Below, one piece after another: positions 23,156-35,334 of a stretch of DNA of 64,000 bases. The position numbers were made by a program, and so were the translations under genes. The first letter of the stretch is position 1, and each line of letters starts with the position of its first letter. Below the pieces are notes generated by a model. The model was not told the DNA's origin. It saw only the letters and a program-made list of their open reading frames with translations, and made no database searches. Source of the stretch: Hedera helix (Eukaryota > Streptophyta > Magnoliopsida > Apiales > Araliaceae); assembly GCA_947179155.2 (NCBI GenBank), contig OX359273.1:10219501-10283500 (forward strand). Reading direction: 5' to 3'.

Positions 23156-24658
23156 CGACGTGCTATCACAGGCACCTAAAAATAAAATCTTATTATAAAA
23201 AAAATATTAATGCAGTAGTGTAAGTAAGAGTCGATCCTACAGATAATGATTAATTTAATTTTATGTTTTCGAAAACCAAAATAGGGGGGTTTAATTAAAG
23301 AAATAATTTAAATAAAATTAACTAAAATAATTATCCAAGTAATTTAATAAAATAAATAAGAAGAAAAAGCTTTGGTTTAAGTCAACATCCACCATCAAGA
23401 ATTTACAACCAGTCATTGATGTAAGAAGAACTCAATTAATATTTTGAACATTCACCGTAGGAATAACTAAGGTGGAATAATTTTCCTCCTCTCTCCTTAA
23501 CTTTAGTTAAATAGAACCACTTGGTCTAAATACTCTTACTGCTAAACAACCTCCTGCACTTGCTAAATATTTAATTTAATAGCAGCTTTAAAAATTAGAG
23601 AGATCGTTGAACTAAACAACACAAGCCACTTGTTTGCATTTAATTTAGATAAATATTCTTCCTAAGATATAATAATCTTTTGATCTACAAAATAATTATT
23701 AAACTTAGTTGCTTCAGCAATAGCAGTAGATTAATACGAATAATAAACTAGTAGCGCTCCTAGCAATTAAACAAACTAATCATAAAAATTAAACACAGAA
23801 TAATATTCAATACTCATAATATAAATTGAACAATTAAAATAAATTAGATGTCACGGTGTATAAATCTTGATGGCTTCAATCACTTAAACTAAGAAAAATA
23901 GTTTAGCGACACATAGCTATAGAAAAGCACTAAAGAATAAAACAGAGAATTTTTTATCAAAAAGTTATGTTTTTTCAATTGTATCTCAAGCCATCTATTT
24001 ATAGGCTACATAATTCTCCTAACCCTAATATGAATTATTATTTTCAAGCCCTAATAGGATTTAAAATACAAAATAAAATAAATATAAAATTTCTATTTAT
24101 TTTTCCTTTTCCAATTTACAATTGGACTCCTAAATTATCTTATAATTTATTTGTCAGTTGGGGATCCTCACGGCATAAGCCAAAACTTGCTGAAAGATGC
24201 GCCTTTGCTGATGTGACGTTACTGTTAGTGTGGGCCATGAATGAGAAAGAAAAATATGAAAACTGCAGCCAGCCACGCTGCCACGCACCTGAAGCAAAAT
24301 AAATTCAGCCTGCTCCGCGCATTGCGTGTGTCCCATTTTCTTTCCTTGTCCGCGCGCATGGCGCGGTTAATTTTTTTTTTCTCTTTGCATGAGCCCAAAA
24401 CGACGCTGCCCACGGATGTTACTGATTCCTCTCACCTTCGCGCATGGTGCCAATTCCCGTTTGCTAGAATTTACCAAAATGCCATCCATTTGTCATTAAT
24501 TACCACTTTGCCCCTTAACTTCATTTTTTTCTAAAATAACTAAAAATGATAAATTTGCTTAAAATTAAATAAATGACCTAAAACACTAAAAATACTTTAA
24601 AACTCATAAATAATTAAGCCTAAAAATACCTAATAAATAGATATAAAACGACTTATCA
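23156..24658 (-). repeat. M 3' LTR
   Basis: 1503 bp, beginning TGATAAGTCG on the minus strand after the PPT. The terminal CA is mutated (ends ...GCACGTCG). It is collinear with the 5' LTR and solo LTR A. A minus-strand TATA (cctataaatagatgg) is at about 23994-24006. GC-rich words (ccgcgcattgcg, aaaacgacgctg) at 24170-24440 lie upstream of it. The many short frames over this GC block are artefacts. Confidence 0.88.
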
Positions 24659-24674
24659 AATACCCCTACACTTA
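24659..24674 (-). other. M polypurine tract
   Basis: The minus strand reads aagtgtaggggtatt directly before TGATAAG. A G-rich tract at the internal side of the 3' LTR, as in Athila-like elements. The following 24.7-26.3 kb holds no recognisable coding sequence. Confidence 0.6.
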
Positions 24675-26375
24675 ACTCATTGTTAGTCCTCAAACAAAAT
24701 AAGAACAAAAACTATAAAAATAAAATTAAACTAACATGACTGACTTACCTAAACAACAAATGAATATGAATTTAACATTAGCCTCAAAGATTTTTTAAAC
24801 AATAATTTAAAGCAAATTTTAAAATAATGCAAAATCTAGAACTTCAACATATTTATTAATATTACTCTACTCAAGACCTTTTGTGTGTGTGTGAATCTAA
24901 ATACATCAATCCAATTATAACTCAATTAAATGTATATAGTCAAATGTCAAATGAGAGATACTCAATATTTTATACACTTAATTTTAACATATCTCAAAGC
25001 TAATATATACAAAACAAAAATTAAATGATCAAAAGTTTTTTCTCTTTTTTTTTCCTCAATAATATTTTCTTTTCATATTTCGCCCATCTTTTCTTCAGTG
25101 AGTGCATTTTATGCTCCTTCTCACTTTTCTTTTGCATACTTGAATGTGCAATGTCTAATTTTTTTAGGTTTTTCAAAATTACCCATGAAGCGAGCTTTTG
25201 ACCAATGACCCCCAAACCAGTTAACTTTAGAGCACTAGGTGTTGAGACACCTCTAAGAATATATTAACTCGAGTAACAAAGATCACAAAATTAAACTAGT
25301 CAAATTATTTTTTTTACTTACTATTTTTTCTCTAAATCCCTCAACCATATATTTTTCTATATCAGACTTTAAAATATGATCAAAATAAGGTATAGAGAAA
25401 ATTAACATCTTCCATAAGAAATTAATCACATAAACTTCCTCCAAGTTAAAACTAGTTCAACATATATTGATATGTGCATAAAAATTTAAAAAGTCTCAAA
25501 TATAGTAAATACTAACAATAGGTCAAAAATTCAGACTAACCAAAAATTTATTATTTTTCCCAAGAGTTACTAAATAAAAATTAAAATTTTATCATTTGCC
25601 AAAAATTAAAAATCTAATTAACTTATTGCTCAAACGACTCATCCTAAAAATAAAATAAAAACTATCCCATTTTCGTAGAAAACACAGTTACACTTAGCAT
25701 GTGCAACAAGCCTTTAAATCCCAAGTGGACGAGTTTTGTCTCGTGTTGGTTTGTAATGAATTTACCCACAAAATTTTTAAAAAATCAAATTTTAAAATTT
25801 CTTAAAATTTTCAAAATATGACTTAAAAAATAATAAAAATCATAAATCTCTTCCCCCACACTTAAAATTTATATTGTCCCCAATGTAAAGTAAAATACAA
25901 AGAAAAAGACACAAATAACTAAAATATAAATGCAAAAATAAAAAGAAAAAAATTATACTCCCATTGGGTTGCCTCCCAAGTAGCGTCTTTGTTTATCGTC
26001 ATTGACTTGACAACATTTTCAAACACTACGCCGCTCCTCCCTCGTGAATTCTGAAAATCTCATCCATCTTTGCTTCATTTATCATGAACATGTTCAATCC
26101 CCCTTACAGTTGATATGAATGTTTTACCCCCTCTTCAATGATCTGACATTTGAGATGACTATGGAGAGGCTTCAAATTTGGAATGTGATCCTGCAAAATA
26201 GAAGGTAAAGATTCCTTGTTAGGACTGGTGAGTCAAAATATAGATTATTACCTGCCTTCGTAGAATCCTTCAATACTACAACAGTCTTCTATAAATCAGT
26301 ACTTGAGACTAACTCCTCGTTCTCGTTCCCAAGATTCAGACTAAATGTCGTTTGCAATTCACCCTTTCTATCAGT
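24675..26375. other. M 3' non-coding region, no gene seen
   Basis: AT-rich internal DNA with small open frames of lysine-rich composition only. This is where RT, RNase H and integrase would lie in an autonomous Athila element; no motif of any of them is present on either strand. The text at 25960-26000 (cccattgggttgcctcccaagtagcg) is a frequent companion of Athila internal regions in my recollection. Confidence 0.6.
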
Positions 26376-26756
26376 TTAAGAAACTTTTTGTGCTAAAAAA
26401 TCAATCACATTAACAAAGTAAATAGGATTATCATCATCAGGATATTTCATGGCATCAAAAATATTGAACTTAACAATTTCACCATCAAACTCCATTGTCA
26501 GTGTACCACTATGAACATCTATCGTAGTCTTAGATGTCTTTAAGAAAGGTCTTCCTGACAAAATAAGAGCATTTTGATCATCATTCTCCATATCAAGCAC
26601 ATAAAAATAAGCATAAAAAATTAAATTATTTACTTGCATAAGAACATCATCCACTACACCCTTAGGATAAGCATTAGATCTGTCAACTAATTGAATAACC
26701 ATGCCAGTTCTACTCATAGGTTCAAGTTTCAAAGAATCATATATAGAATATGGCAT
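26376..26756 (-). pseudogene. M retropepsin-like protease, C-terminal part
   Basis: A 126-codon frame starting MPYSIYDSLKLEPMSRTGMV, with VIQLVDRSNAYPKGVVDDVL, DMENDDQNALILSGRPFLKT and FNIFDAMKYPDDD. This is the Athila-type aspartic protease after the active site; the normal ILGRPFL block reads ILSGRPFL (one-residue insertion). The catalytic DxG segment should lie just upstream (26760-26900), where the frame is broken. The frame stays open for its whole length, which is unusual here and suggests moderate age. Confidence 0.85.
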
Positions 26757-26968
26757 GACATTAGTGGTGTTCCTAAGTCTAACGTGGCATTTTCAAATCT
26801 AGTGTCACCTATCATGAATGGGATAGTAAACATTCCTAGATCTTGGCACTTAGTAGAGAGTTTTCTTTGAAGACACATTCTTTCCTACTTGTACCTTTTC
26901 ATATCTTTGAAGTGCTTGTTTTCTGTTGTGTGTATATAACTCTTCAAAAATCTAGCAAAACGATGTAC

Positions 26969-28567
26969 TTATTTAATAGCATCTAACAATAAAATATTTA
27001 CCTCACATTTATGAAACGTTTCATATAAATCTAAAATTTTCTCATATTTTCTTATTTCTGTTAAAGCAAGAGGAAAATGGGGCACCGATTTATAGTCAAA
27101 AAAAGGTGGAAATTTATGCTTAGGGGTACCGTTGTCACCTAGAACACTGTCTTCCTCTTTACTGTCATCTACTTCCTTATTATCCGCTTCTACTTTGCGT
27201 TGTTCTTTTGGTGCAAACTCTGTCTTTTTCAGAGTTTCTATCTCTTTACCGCTTCTCAAAGTGATTGCACTGACATTTGCTTTTGGATTCATCACCGTTT
27301 GAGAGGGTAATTTTCTAGAATCTTGCGCCTTTAGTCGACTGATTGCAGTTGCCATTTGTCCCATATGTGTCGCCAAATTCTGAATACTTGCCCTCATTTC
27401 TTGAGTACTTGCCCTTGTTTCCCGAATATTTGCACTTGTTTCCTGTTACAATTGCAAAGCGTTAGCGGTAAGTTGTTTCAACATATCATCTAAAGACATA
27501 TTAAAATTAAACGATCGGTCCTGTTGTTGTTTGTTGGGATATGGTTGTTTGTACTGTTGGTAGCTTGAAAAGTTCTGATTTATGGGCTGATTCATTTGAG
27601 GATTCCCGTAACTGAAATTGGGATGATCCCTTCATCCTGAGTTGTATATGTTTGAATATGGGTCATATCTCTTTTGTGGTTGACCAGGAAAACCACCAGC
27701 TACATTCACTTGTTCACAGGACTCCTCTTGAAAAATGGGGCACATATCCATTGGATGTCCTACTGCCGCACAAATTCCATAAGCTATCACTTGGTGTGTA
27801 TTACCTACAACCACTTGACGAACAAAAGATATTAAACTATCAATTCGTTACTCAAGGGAAGAAATATTTACCTCACTAACATTCTTGGATGAAAAATCAA
27901 GCCTAATACCAAATTATTGAGAATTAGCCGTCATGTTTGCAATCAAGTTCCTTGCAGCTTCGGGAGTCTTATCCACCAAAGCTCCTCTACTAGCGGCATC
28001 GATCATGCTTCTATCGGTAGACATGAGTCCTTCATAAAAATATTAGATGAAGAGTTACTCACTGATTTGATGGTAGGGACAGCTTACACACAATTTCTTG
28101 AAGCGTTCCCAATACTCGTATAGGGATTCTCCATTGCTCTGTCTCACACCACAAATGTCTTTTCTAATGTTGGTTGCCCTTGAAGCTGGAAAATATTTTT
28201 TCAAGAATAATCACTTCATCTCTTCCCATGTGGTGATGCTTCCAAAGAGTAGATAGTAGAGTCAATCCTTAGCCAAGTCTTTCAAAGAAAATGGAAAAAC
28301 TCTTAAATTAATTTGCTCTTCAATCACTCCAGAAGGTTTCAGACTTGTGCACACCATATGAAATTCTTTTAAATGTTTGTGAGGATCTTCACCTGTAAGG
28401 TCATGAAAACTAGGCAATAGATGTATTAGACCATATTTTAATTCAAAAGAAGTGTTAACATCTAAAGTACGAAAAGTTATGCGTAAAGGTTGTTGGTTCA
28501 AATCTGGGGCCGCAAGCTCTTTCAAAGTCTGATTTCTAGCCACGACTTCCATCCTTAACCTGCACAA
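26969..28567 (-). pseudogene. M gag, degenerate
   Basis: From 28567 the frame reads TLKELAAPDLNQQPLRI, FELKYGLIHLLPSFHDLTGE, DPHKHLKEFHMVC and FPFSLKDLAKDW, the conserved N-terminal capsid block of Athila gag. A knuckle-like CAAVGHPMDMCP follows at about 27780-27740, with the first Cys lost. The C-terminal linker at 27397-26969 contains ETRAS-like repeats and AITLRSGKEIE, then PHFPLAL. The pieces are in different frames, with several stops between 28260 and 27820. It precedes the protease as in Athila. Confidence 0.85.
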
Positions 28568-28668
28568 CTCAAATAAAATATGAAAACTAGAAAATAAAAA
28601 TTCTAAAAGGTAAAAAAATTACTAAATTAATATAAAATTTCCAAAAGCACAAAAATAAATAAAATTAC

Positions 28669-28686
28669 TCCCCTGCAACGGCGCCA
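28669..28686 (-). other. M primer binding site (tRNA-Asp type)
   Basis: The minus strand reads TGGCGCCGTTGCAGGGGA, matching the well-known plant gypsy PBS complementary to tRNA-Asp except for one base. It lies 5 bases inside the 5' LTR end ACACCA. Confidence 0.85.
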
Positions 28687-28691
28687 AAATT

Positions 28692-30202
28692 TGGTGTGTT
28701 GTTGTAGGCACCTAAAAATAAAATCTTATTTTGAAAAAAAAAATATTAGTGTAAGTAAAAGTCAATCCCGCAGATAATGATTAATTTAATTTTATATTTT
28801 TGTAAACCAAAACTAGAGGGTTTTTAATTAAAGAAATAATTTAAATAAAATTAACTAAAATAATTTTGCAAGTAATTTAATGAAATAAATAAGAAGAAAA
28901 AGCCTTGGTTTAAGTCAACATCCACCATTAAAAATTTATAACTGATCATTGATGCATGAATAACTTAATTAATATGGAATAATTTTCCTCATCTCTCCTT
29001 TATTTTAGTTAAATAGACTCACTTGGTCTAAATACCGTTACTACTAAACAACCTCTAGCACTTGCTAAAGATTTAATTTAATAGCAGCTTAAAGAATTAA
29101 AAATATCGTTGAACTAAACAACACAAGCCACTTGTTTACATTTAATTTAGATAAATATTTTTTCTAAGATATAATAATTTTTTGATCTGCAAAACAATTA
29201 TTAAACTTAGTTGCTTCACCAATAGCAGTAGATTAATATGAATAATAAACTAGTAGTGCTCCTAGCAATTAAATAAATCAATCATAAAAATTAAGCACAG
29301 AAGAATATCCAATATTCATAATATAAATTGAACAATTAAAATAAATTAGATCTCACAGTGTATAAATCTTGATGGCTTCAATCACTTAAACCAAGAAAAA
29401 TAGTTTAGCCACGCATAACTGTAGAAAAGCACTAATGAATAAAAAAGAGAAATTTCTATCAAAAAGTTGTGTTTTTTCAATTGTATCTCAAGCACTCTAT
29501 TTATAAGCTACATAATCCTCCTAACCCTAATAGAAATTATTATTTCCAAACTCTAATAGATTTTAAAATACAAAATAAAATAAATATAAAATTCCTATTC
29601 ATTTTTCCTTTTCCAATTTACAATTGGATTCCTTAATTATCCTTTAATTTATTTGCTGGCTGGGGATCCCCACGAAATAAACCAAAACTTGCTGAAAGAC
29701 GCACCTTTGCTGATGTCACGTTACCGTTAATGTAGGCCATGAATGAAAGAAAAAAATGAAAACTGCAGCCAGCCACACTACCATGTACCTTAAGCAAAAT
29801 AAATTCAGCCTGCTCCTCGCATTACGCGTGTCCCATTTTCCTTCCTCATCCACGCGCATGGCAAGGTTAATGTTTTTTTTCTCTTTGCATGAGTCCAAAA
29901 TGACGCTGCACGCAGATGTTACTGATTCCTCTCACCTCTACGCATGGCGCCAGTTCCCTTTTGCTGGAATTTACCAAAATGCCATCCATTTGTCATTAAT
30001 TACCACTTTGCCCCTTAACTTCATTTTTTCTACAAAATTACATATAATTAATATAAAATAATATAAAAATAGTATAAAATAACTAAAAATAATAAAATTA
30101 CATAAAATCAAATAAATTACCTAAAACACTAAAAATACCTCGAAACTCATAAATAATTAGGCCTAAAAATACCCAATAAATATATATATAATCAACTTAT
30201 CA
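28692..30202 (-). repeat. M 5' LTR
   Basis: 1511 bp, TGATAAGTTG...ACACCA on the minus strand. It matches 23156-24658 with scattered differences, clearly more than between the LTR pairs of F or G, so M is older than those. A TATA is at about 29497-29510 (ttataaatagagtg). Confidence 0.88.
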
Positions 30203-30207
30203 AGCGT

Positions 30208-30590
30208 AATACTTTCTCATCACGTTTTTCACCTCCTCCTATGTCTCGATCGGAAGCATTCCACACCTTCTTCGATTAATCACAAATTCATCTTACCATG
30301 TAGTCGCATCTCTAGAGAACTCTATAGTTGCAAGATCGAACTTCTTATACTCGGAATAATTACGATCGTCAAACTGCCAATCCATATCTCTCTCCCACTT
30401 TAAATACACCTCAGGATCATTCGTGCCTTGAAAATAATTCTTCTTCCACGACCTCCTTTTATAAACAATTTTATCATAATAACCAAATATAGTTGCTGCA
30501 AAATAAGGGTTAGTAAATAATAAAAAATTCACCACTCCCTTACGTGTTTTGCTCAATACAATGTATCACACAACGCTCATGTATCACTCA
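30208..30590 (-). pseudogene. K gag fragment
   Basis: The minus-strand frame contains YFQGTNDPEVYLKWERDMDW, then FDDRNYSEYKKFDLATIEFS and DATTWWD-like residues, the Retrotrans_gag capsid block of chromoviruses. The frame is cut at 30207 by insertion of M and continues at 23150. Upstream to the K PBS (30590-31090) there is no clear coding sequence. Confidence 0.8.
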
Positions 30591-30968
30591 ATTAGTCTTT
30601 TACCCTCTCATAGTGTCACAACTCTTGCCTTTCACCATTCAAATATTCTCTCTTATAGGTTCTTTTTGAATTTACCAAACAAATCAAAGTTTCTAGATTA
30701 ATTCAATAAGAACTTATCAATAATAATAAATAGCAAGGTATGAATTTTGATGTACCAACAAAATCGCACGGGTAGTTTGACATTGAATTTGTCTTTTGAT
30801 TGTGCTTAATCTCTTTTGAAACTAGCTTCGGATGTAACTTGATTTTGAGGCCTCACATATCTTAATTATTTGATAGATGCCTTGATCTTCATAAATTGTT
30901 GATTGATTGAAGCTTCTAAATTTACGATTCAGGAGAATTTGATAATAACAAATAAACTTAAAAAATAA

Positions 30969-30970
<2 letters not shown>

Positions 30971-31009
<39 letters not shown>
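30971..31009. repeat. (AT)n microsatellite
   Basis: An uninterrupted AT run in the K leader. Confidence 0.9.
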
Positions 31010-31012
<3 letters not shown>

Positions 31013-31090
31013 GTTTTTTTCTTCTTCTTTTTTCCAACAAATAATCAAACTAGAGTAATAAAAGTAAAGATAGATAACCCATTAGATGAA

Positions 31091-31107
31091 CATAGCTCAG
31101 ATTCCAA
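31091..31107 (-). other. K primer binding site (initiator tRNA-Met, diverged)
   Basis: The minus strand reads TTGGAATCTGAGCTATG one base inside the 5' LTR end. The plant consensus is TTGGTATCAGAGC, so two positions have mutated. Confidence 0.72.
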
Positions 31108-31108
31108 C

Positions 31109-32238
31109 TGATATGGTCCACCTACTGGCGTAAGGTGAATGTTGCCCGAATCGTTTTTTAGCCAAGTTGTAAGGTGAACACTTACAACACCTCAACCTAA
31201 CGTCTTTATGAAGTCGCGAACCTTGGTGCAATTTCTCATGTAAGGAATTTTGCATTATATGGACATTAACGACGCCTCAACCCGTTGTCTATAAATAGAC
31301 AAGAACCTTGGCACAATCGACGATTAATACAGTAGAAGTCACCTCACACAACTATGAATTGTTGGATGATAACACAAATTAAATCTCAAGAATACTAGGA
31401 AACACTTAGAAATTCTCAAAGAACCAAAAGATAGAGAATAACCTCACAAAAATTTATTAATGAATCAATGCTAAAAAAAATACGAAGCTATAATGTCTAT
31501 TTATACTAATCTATGAAAACTGAATCCTTCTACTGAATGAAAATATCAACACATAAGTAATGTAAACTAATTAGGTGACAAAATCCTAGTTGAAATCATA
31601 AAAGTTGATGAAAACTGCTTTAAAACGCGTAGTCAACCCGCATTGACTTTTCTGAAATTCGCTCACTACGTCGGGGCACAATGTCCTAGGCTAAACATCG
31701 CGCTGGGGTGCTATATCTCAACGGGGCACATTCCTCTCGGTCCACCTGCGCCGGGGCGTGAGTTCTATTCACAAAACCTGCGTCGGAGCACGATCCCTTT
31801 TTCCTAAAATTCCAGATTTTTGCTCGTTTGCTAAATCGGTCATAACTTTCAATCCGCTTAGAGTTACGAAATGTGTCACCTATCAAATTGAAGCTCTCAA
31901 TGTGCTCTTCAATAAAATCTAAGCTCCATTAACAGAAAATATGTTTTAAGCTATATAAATTTGGATCAAAGATTCTGTCCATAACGTCCTTGAAGTATTC
32001 TTCAACCCAGACACTTTAAATCAATTGATAAACATTTGGAACTTGATTTTTCCTTGAATTAAGCTTCATTTGAACCATCCTTGAATAAACTTCTTTCCAC
32101 CTGCTTGAAATCCATCCAATACGGCTTTTCTCGAACTCTTTAGCCCATCTCTTGATATTGATTTGAATTAAATCTTTCTCTTTATTCAAGCATTCATGAA
32201 ACTTCGTCTCATTTGATTTATACGCGAGTAGGATGTCA

Positions 32239-32241
<3 letters not shown>
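31109..32241 (-). repeat. K 5' LTR
   Basis: 1133 bp, collinear with 19271-20383. Its outer end (cctactcgcg on the minus strand; plus ggatgtcatta) directly abuts the (GT)n run. It contains the segment ggggcacaatgtcctagg...aacatcgcgctgggg (31673-31712), which is nearly palindromic and related to the hairpin of LTR D. Confidence 0.82.

Positions 32242-32302
<61 letters not shown>
32242..32302. repeat. (GT)n microsatellite, about 30 repeats
   Basis: An uninterrupted GT run at the boundary between element K and the truncated H LTR. LTR B has a CA/CG run in the homologous place (6732-6761), so this is probably an expansion of an LTR-internal microsatellite. Confidence 0.95.
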
Positions 32303-32303
<1 letters not shown>

Positions 32304-35300
32304 TTTAGAAAACCTAGGATATTACCGTTTAGCTTTGAAATTGTGAGAAGTGCGTTATATTGAAAGCTACTTCGAACCTCTTTGAACCTATGAACAAAGG
32401 ATTTGATTTTAAGGAAAAGACTCATTTCAACTTTTGTTTTAAAAAAATTCCTTTATTTCAGCACTCATTTGACTTGAAAGGATTTTAATAAAATGCATTT
32501 GAATGCCATTTTTAGAAATAGTTTTTGAAAAGATTAGTCTTAATAAAATCCTTTTGAATGGTATTTTGAAAATTGTTGTTAAAATAATTGATTATAATTT
32601 TTATTTTGATAAAACGCTTTTTGGTGACGTTTCAGAAAATATTATTTTTAAACCCTTCGTTAAATAAGAATCGAGGTCCTCTATTACTCCAAATTTTAAC
32701 TTAGTGAATCAAATACCCTAAGTTAATTCAATTTTACAAGATCTTTCTCGTTTTTGTTTTAAAATTATTTTGCCTGTCTAAAGATAAAATTAACCAATCA
32801 AAAATGTATTTGGAGCTATCCACAAGCATGTAAGCCATCAAAATAGCCCCAAATGCCAAATATAATTTCCACTATTACGAGGCCTTAATTTTGTTTTTCA
32901 AGGTTCTCAATGTCGCTTTAAGGCCCAAAAATTACATTTTACATGAAAATAGAATCATAAATATTACATCCATAAAGATTGTCCATCGTCGGAATTCCAT
33001 CAATATCTCTTAAATAGAATCATAAATATTACATTATTATATCGTAATAAAATCATAGTAAAATTATATCCATGTGGTGACGCAATAAGGATCTAATCAA
33101 GAATATATCCTAGATTGGCTAATAGTTTCTTCCTTGATAATGGAGTCCTGGCTAGCCAAAAGATAGGATCCGTTCATTACTAGATATAGATCTAGGATGG
33201 GGCGCGTGGTTGAACTCGTAGTTAAAATAATTCAACGCCCATATAAAACATCCAATAAAAAGGAAGTCGTATATATAAAATATCGATCAAAAAGATATCA
33301 TTAAGAGACAATGAGGAAATATTATTCGTACTAGATCCTCTCTCATCATCCCTAATCTGATAAATTAATATATCTAGCGAATATAAGCCGAATCTAGGTT
33401 AAAATCAAATATTTAATATTGTAATATATCAAAAATATTAGATCCATGATAGATCTATACATATAGTACAAATAAAATTTAACACCATATTTAACAATGT
33501 GGCAATGACTTCATAAATATATTTTGAAATTTTTAAATAACTTTGGTCTAGCTAAATCAATTAGCATAGACCCATGAACCACAGAATTAAAAACTTTAGT
33601 TCGACATTTGAACAAAACATTTTTAAAGCACCAACGTGCGAGAATAAGCACATTTTAAAAACTTTGATAATCTAGCATAGCTAGAAGAGTAGATTGTCTG
33701 CCCAATCCTAATAATCTCTTCTTTCTTCCTTCATTTGTCCAATCATTTCTTAATAATTCTATCTCTTTCTTATATTCTTAACCTTAGTCAATCTCTGAAA
33801 ACTATTTCTCTCAACTTATGGCTCTCTACTCTAACCCACCCATGTTCCTCAAACTTGCCACTCATTTGGGCTCAGGAACTTACCTCAATCATATGGCTTG
33901 AGGAGCTTGTCCTAGTCAGGCCAAAGTCGCTCATTCGCTGAGGGGTTCCACCACATAATCATGAGTCACGAACTTACCATACGTTTGGGTTTTCAGAACA
34001 CGCAACTAACCTTAATCTTTCTCTCTTCCTATGTATCAGGTACATATAGAAGAAAGGAATTACCTTCTCCACATACATAACCGATACCGGGATGCTAGAC
34101 CTCCATTGACTATCACGATAGGAAGCTAAGTGGTCGTGAAACCAAGTACAAATCCCCGCCCATACAAGGAAGTGCATAACTCAACCACTACCATGAGTCA
34201 TCAATGAAAAATCTCACATACCCTAACATTCCTCACTTTCCTTTACTCCGCTTTTCCTTTACCTTTCTTTGATCTGATATGAATTTCGTTAATTCATATC
34301 TTACTGTTCACGACTCATTAGCCTAAGATCTCATGCCCCTTTTGCCCTTTCTCATTATCTTATCTTAAGATATCTTTATCATTTTTTTTTGCCCTTTCTC
34401 ATTATCTTATCGCGTAGAATTCTTTATCATATCTATACATTGCCACATCTAGGTTAAGATCAAATATTTAACATAAAATTACATAAAATACATAGATATA
34501 GGTTAGATCTACACAATAGCTACATAAAAATCAAATCTTTTTGCATTTCAAACATTATAATGAATAAAATACACAAGATTTAGATTAGATCTATGTAACA
34601 CAACACGTAAAGTTTAAATTTTTCACGTTGGGGTGATGGAGTGAGCCTCGGTGAGCGTAGATCTTATAGAAATTACTCTTATTTAGATAAGAAATTGACA
34701 AAATATAATAGATCTAGTATAGATATGTTATTTTCCTCACTATATAACACTTTCTCTCTCTAAAATAGCTTTTTATCTCTCTAGGAACAGACCTTCTCTC
34801 TCTAGATTATAAAATTTCTCTATCTAAAAATGGCTCTCTTTTTTAAATGAGCTAAAAATGAGGCTTTTATAGCTTTTTTTCTTGACCGTAGGTACACTTA
34901 CGGCAGGCTGGGGTGGGCCCCACGGCCTCGATTCTCGTGTCGTGATGTCATTTTTTTATACTTTTGTGCTGAAACGTTCGTAACTTGCAATTTGGGAAGA
35001 GTTAAGAGATGTTCTATACCATTTTGAAAGGCTCTTTCTAAGGGCTATACAATGACATACAGCTTGACCAACTTTGAATCCGTGAAGATAGAGCGAAAGG
35101 TATAAACATCCTCTTGAGGATGCCGGACAATCATTTGTCTTGCCTTGCATAATCCGATGCTCATAAATTATTGTGATAGCTTCGATCGTAGCTTGTCATG
35201 ATGGCTTCGAATACATGTATTAAGGTTCTCCATCCTTTCTTGTATTTTTGGGTGAAATGATGATTTTGCCCTCCTGCCATGCTTAGAAGACAATTTGCAA

Positions 35301-35318
35301 AAATTTTCAGTGTCTACA
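32303..35318 (-). repeat. H 3' LTR, truncated
   Basis: The minus strand begins TGTAGACAC (35318) directly after the PPT. It shares with LTR B the early gcaggagggcaaaatcatc segment, the gggccttaaagcga and aaggcctcgtaata words (around 32900) and the downstream ctcgattcttattt block. It stops at the (GT)n run, so the last approximately 375 bp known from LTR B are missing. A minus-strand TATA (gctataaaagcctc) is near 34857-34872. A block at 33720-34340 resembles the L1 leader rather than LTR B and may be an insertion. Confidence 0.75.
33720..34340. repeat. Block homologous to the L1 leader inside the H LTR
   Basis: 33780-34010 matches 12770-13010 (tctctgaaaactatttctctcaactt; gaggagcttgtcctagtcaggcc; cgaacttaccatacg). 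34140-34210 matches 12225-12290 (aatccccgcccatacaa). The two sub-blocks are in the opposite order in the two places. No coding sequence is seen. The precise edges are not defined. Confidence 0.6.
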
Positions 35319-35334
35319 GATGCCCCTCTTTGTC
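35319..35334 (-). other. H polypurine tract
   Basis: The minus strand reads gacaaagaggggcatc followed at once by TGTAGACAC. This is a typical Tat-type PPT/LTR junction and fixes the orientation of H. Confidence 0.8.

Larger units (their letters stand above)
23156..30202 (-). mobile_element. M: Athila-like non-autonomous LTR element nested in K
   Basis: LTRs at 23156-24658 and 28692-30202 flank about 4 kb. The duplication ACGCY (minus strand; 23151-23155 and 30203-30207, 4 of 5 identical) is supported by the rejoining of the K gag frame across the site. The minus-strand order is 5' LTR, tRNA-Asp-type PBS, gag, protease, then non-coding DNA to the PPT and 3' LTR. No RT, RNase H or integrase is detectable, so M must have depended on a relative for mobility. 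Gag and protease motifs are typical of the Athila branch. Confidence 0.88.
19271..32241 (-). mobile_element. K: degenerate Ty3/gypsy element with both LTRs, carrying nested element M
   Basis: Both LTRs begin TGATA on the plus strand (19271 and 31109). The minus-strand order is 5' LTR, tRNA-Met-like PBS, gag fragment (30590-30208), insertion M, protease region, RT, PPT, 3' LTR. RNase H and integrase are missing between 21385 and the PPT, so K has an internal deletion of pol. Without M it is about 5.9 kb. RT and protease motifs resemble the CRM/Reina-type chromoviruses. The flanks ATGTG (19266-19270) and GTGTG (32242-32246) match at 4 of 5, but the right one is microsatellite, so this is weak. 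Confidence 0.8.

Noticed and set aside
24967..25260. Lysine-rich frame 25021-25215 as a small basic protein
   Set aside because: A/T-rich composition only, inside the non-coding 3' region of M, without conservation evidence.
32242..32302. (GT)n run read as the duplication of K
   Set aside because: Any GTGTG would match in such a run, so it is not evidence for a target duplication.
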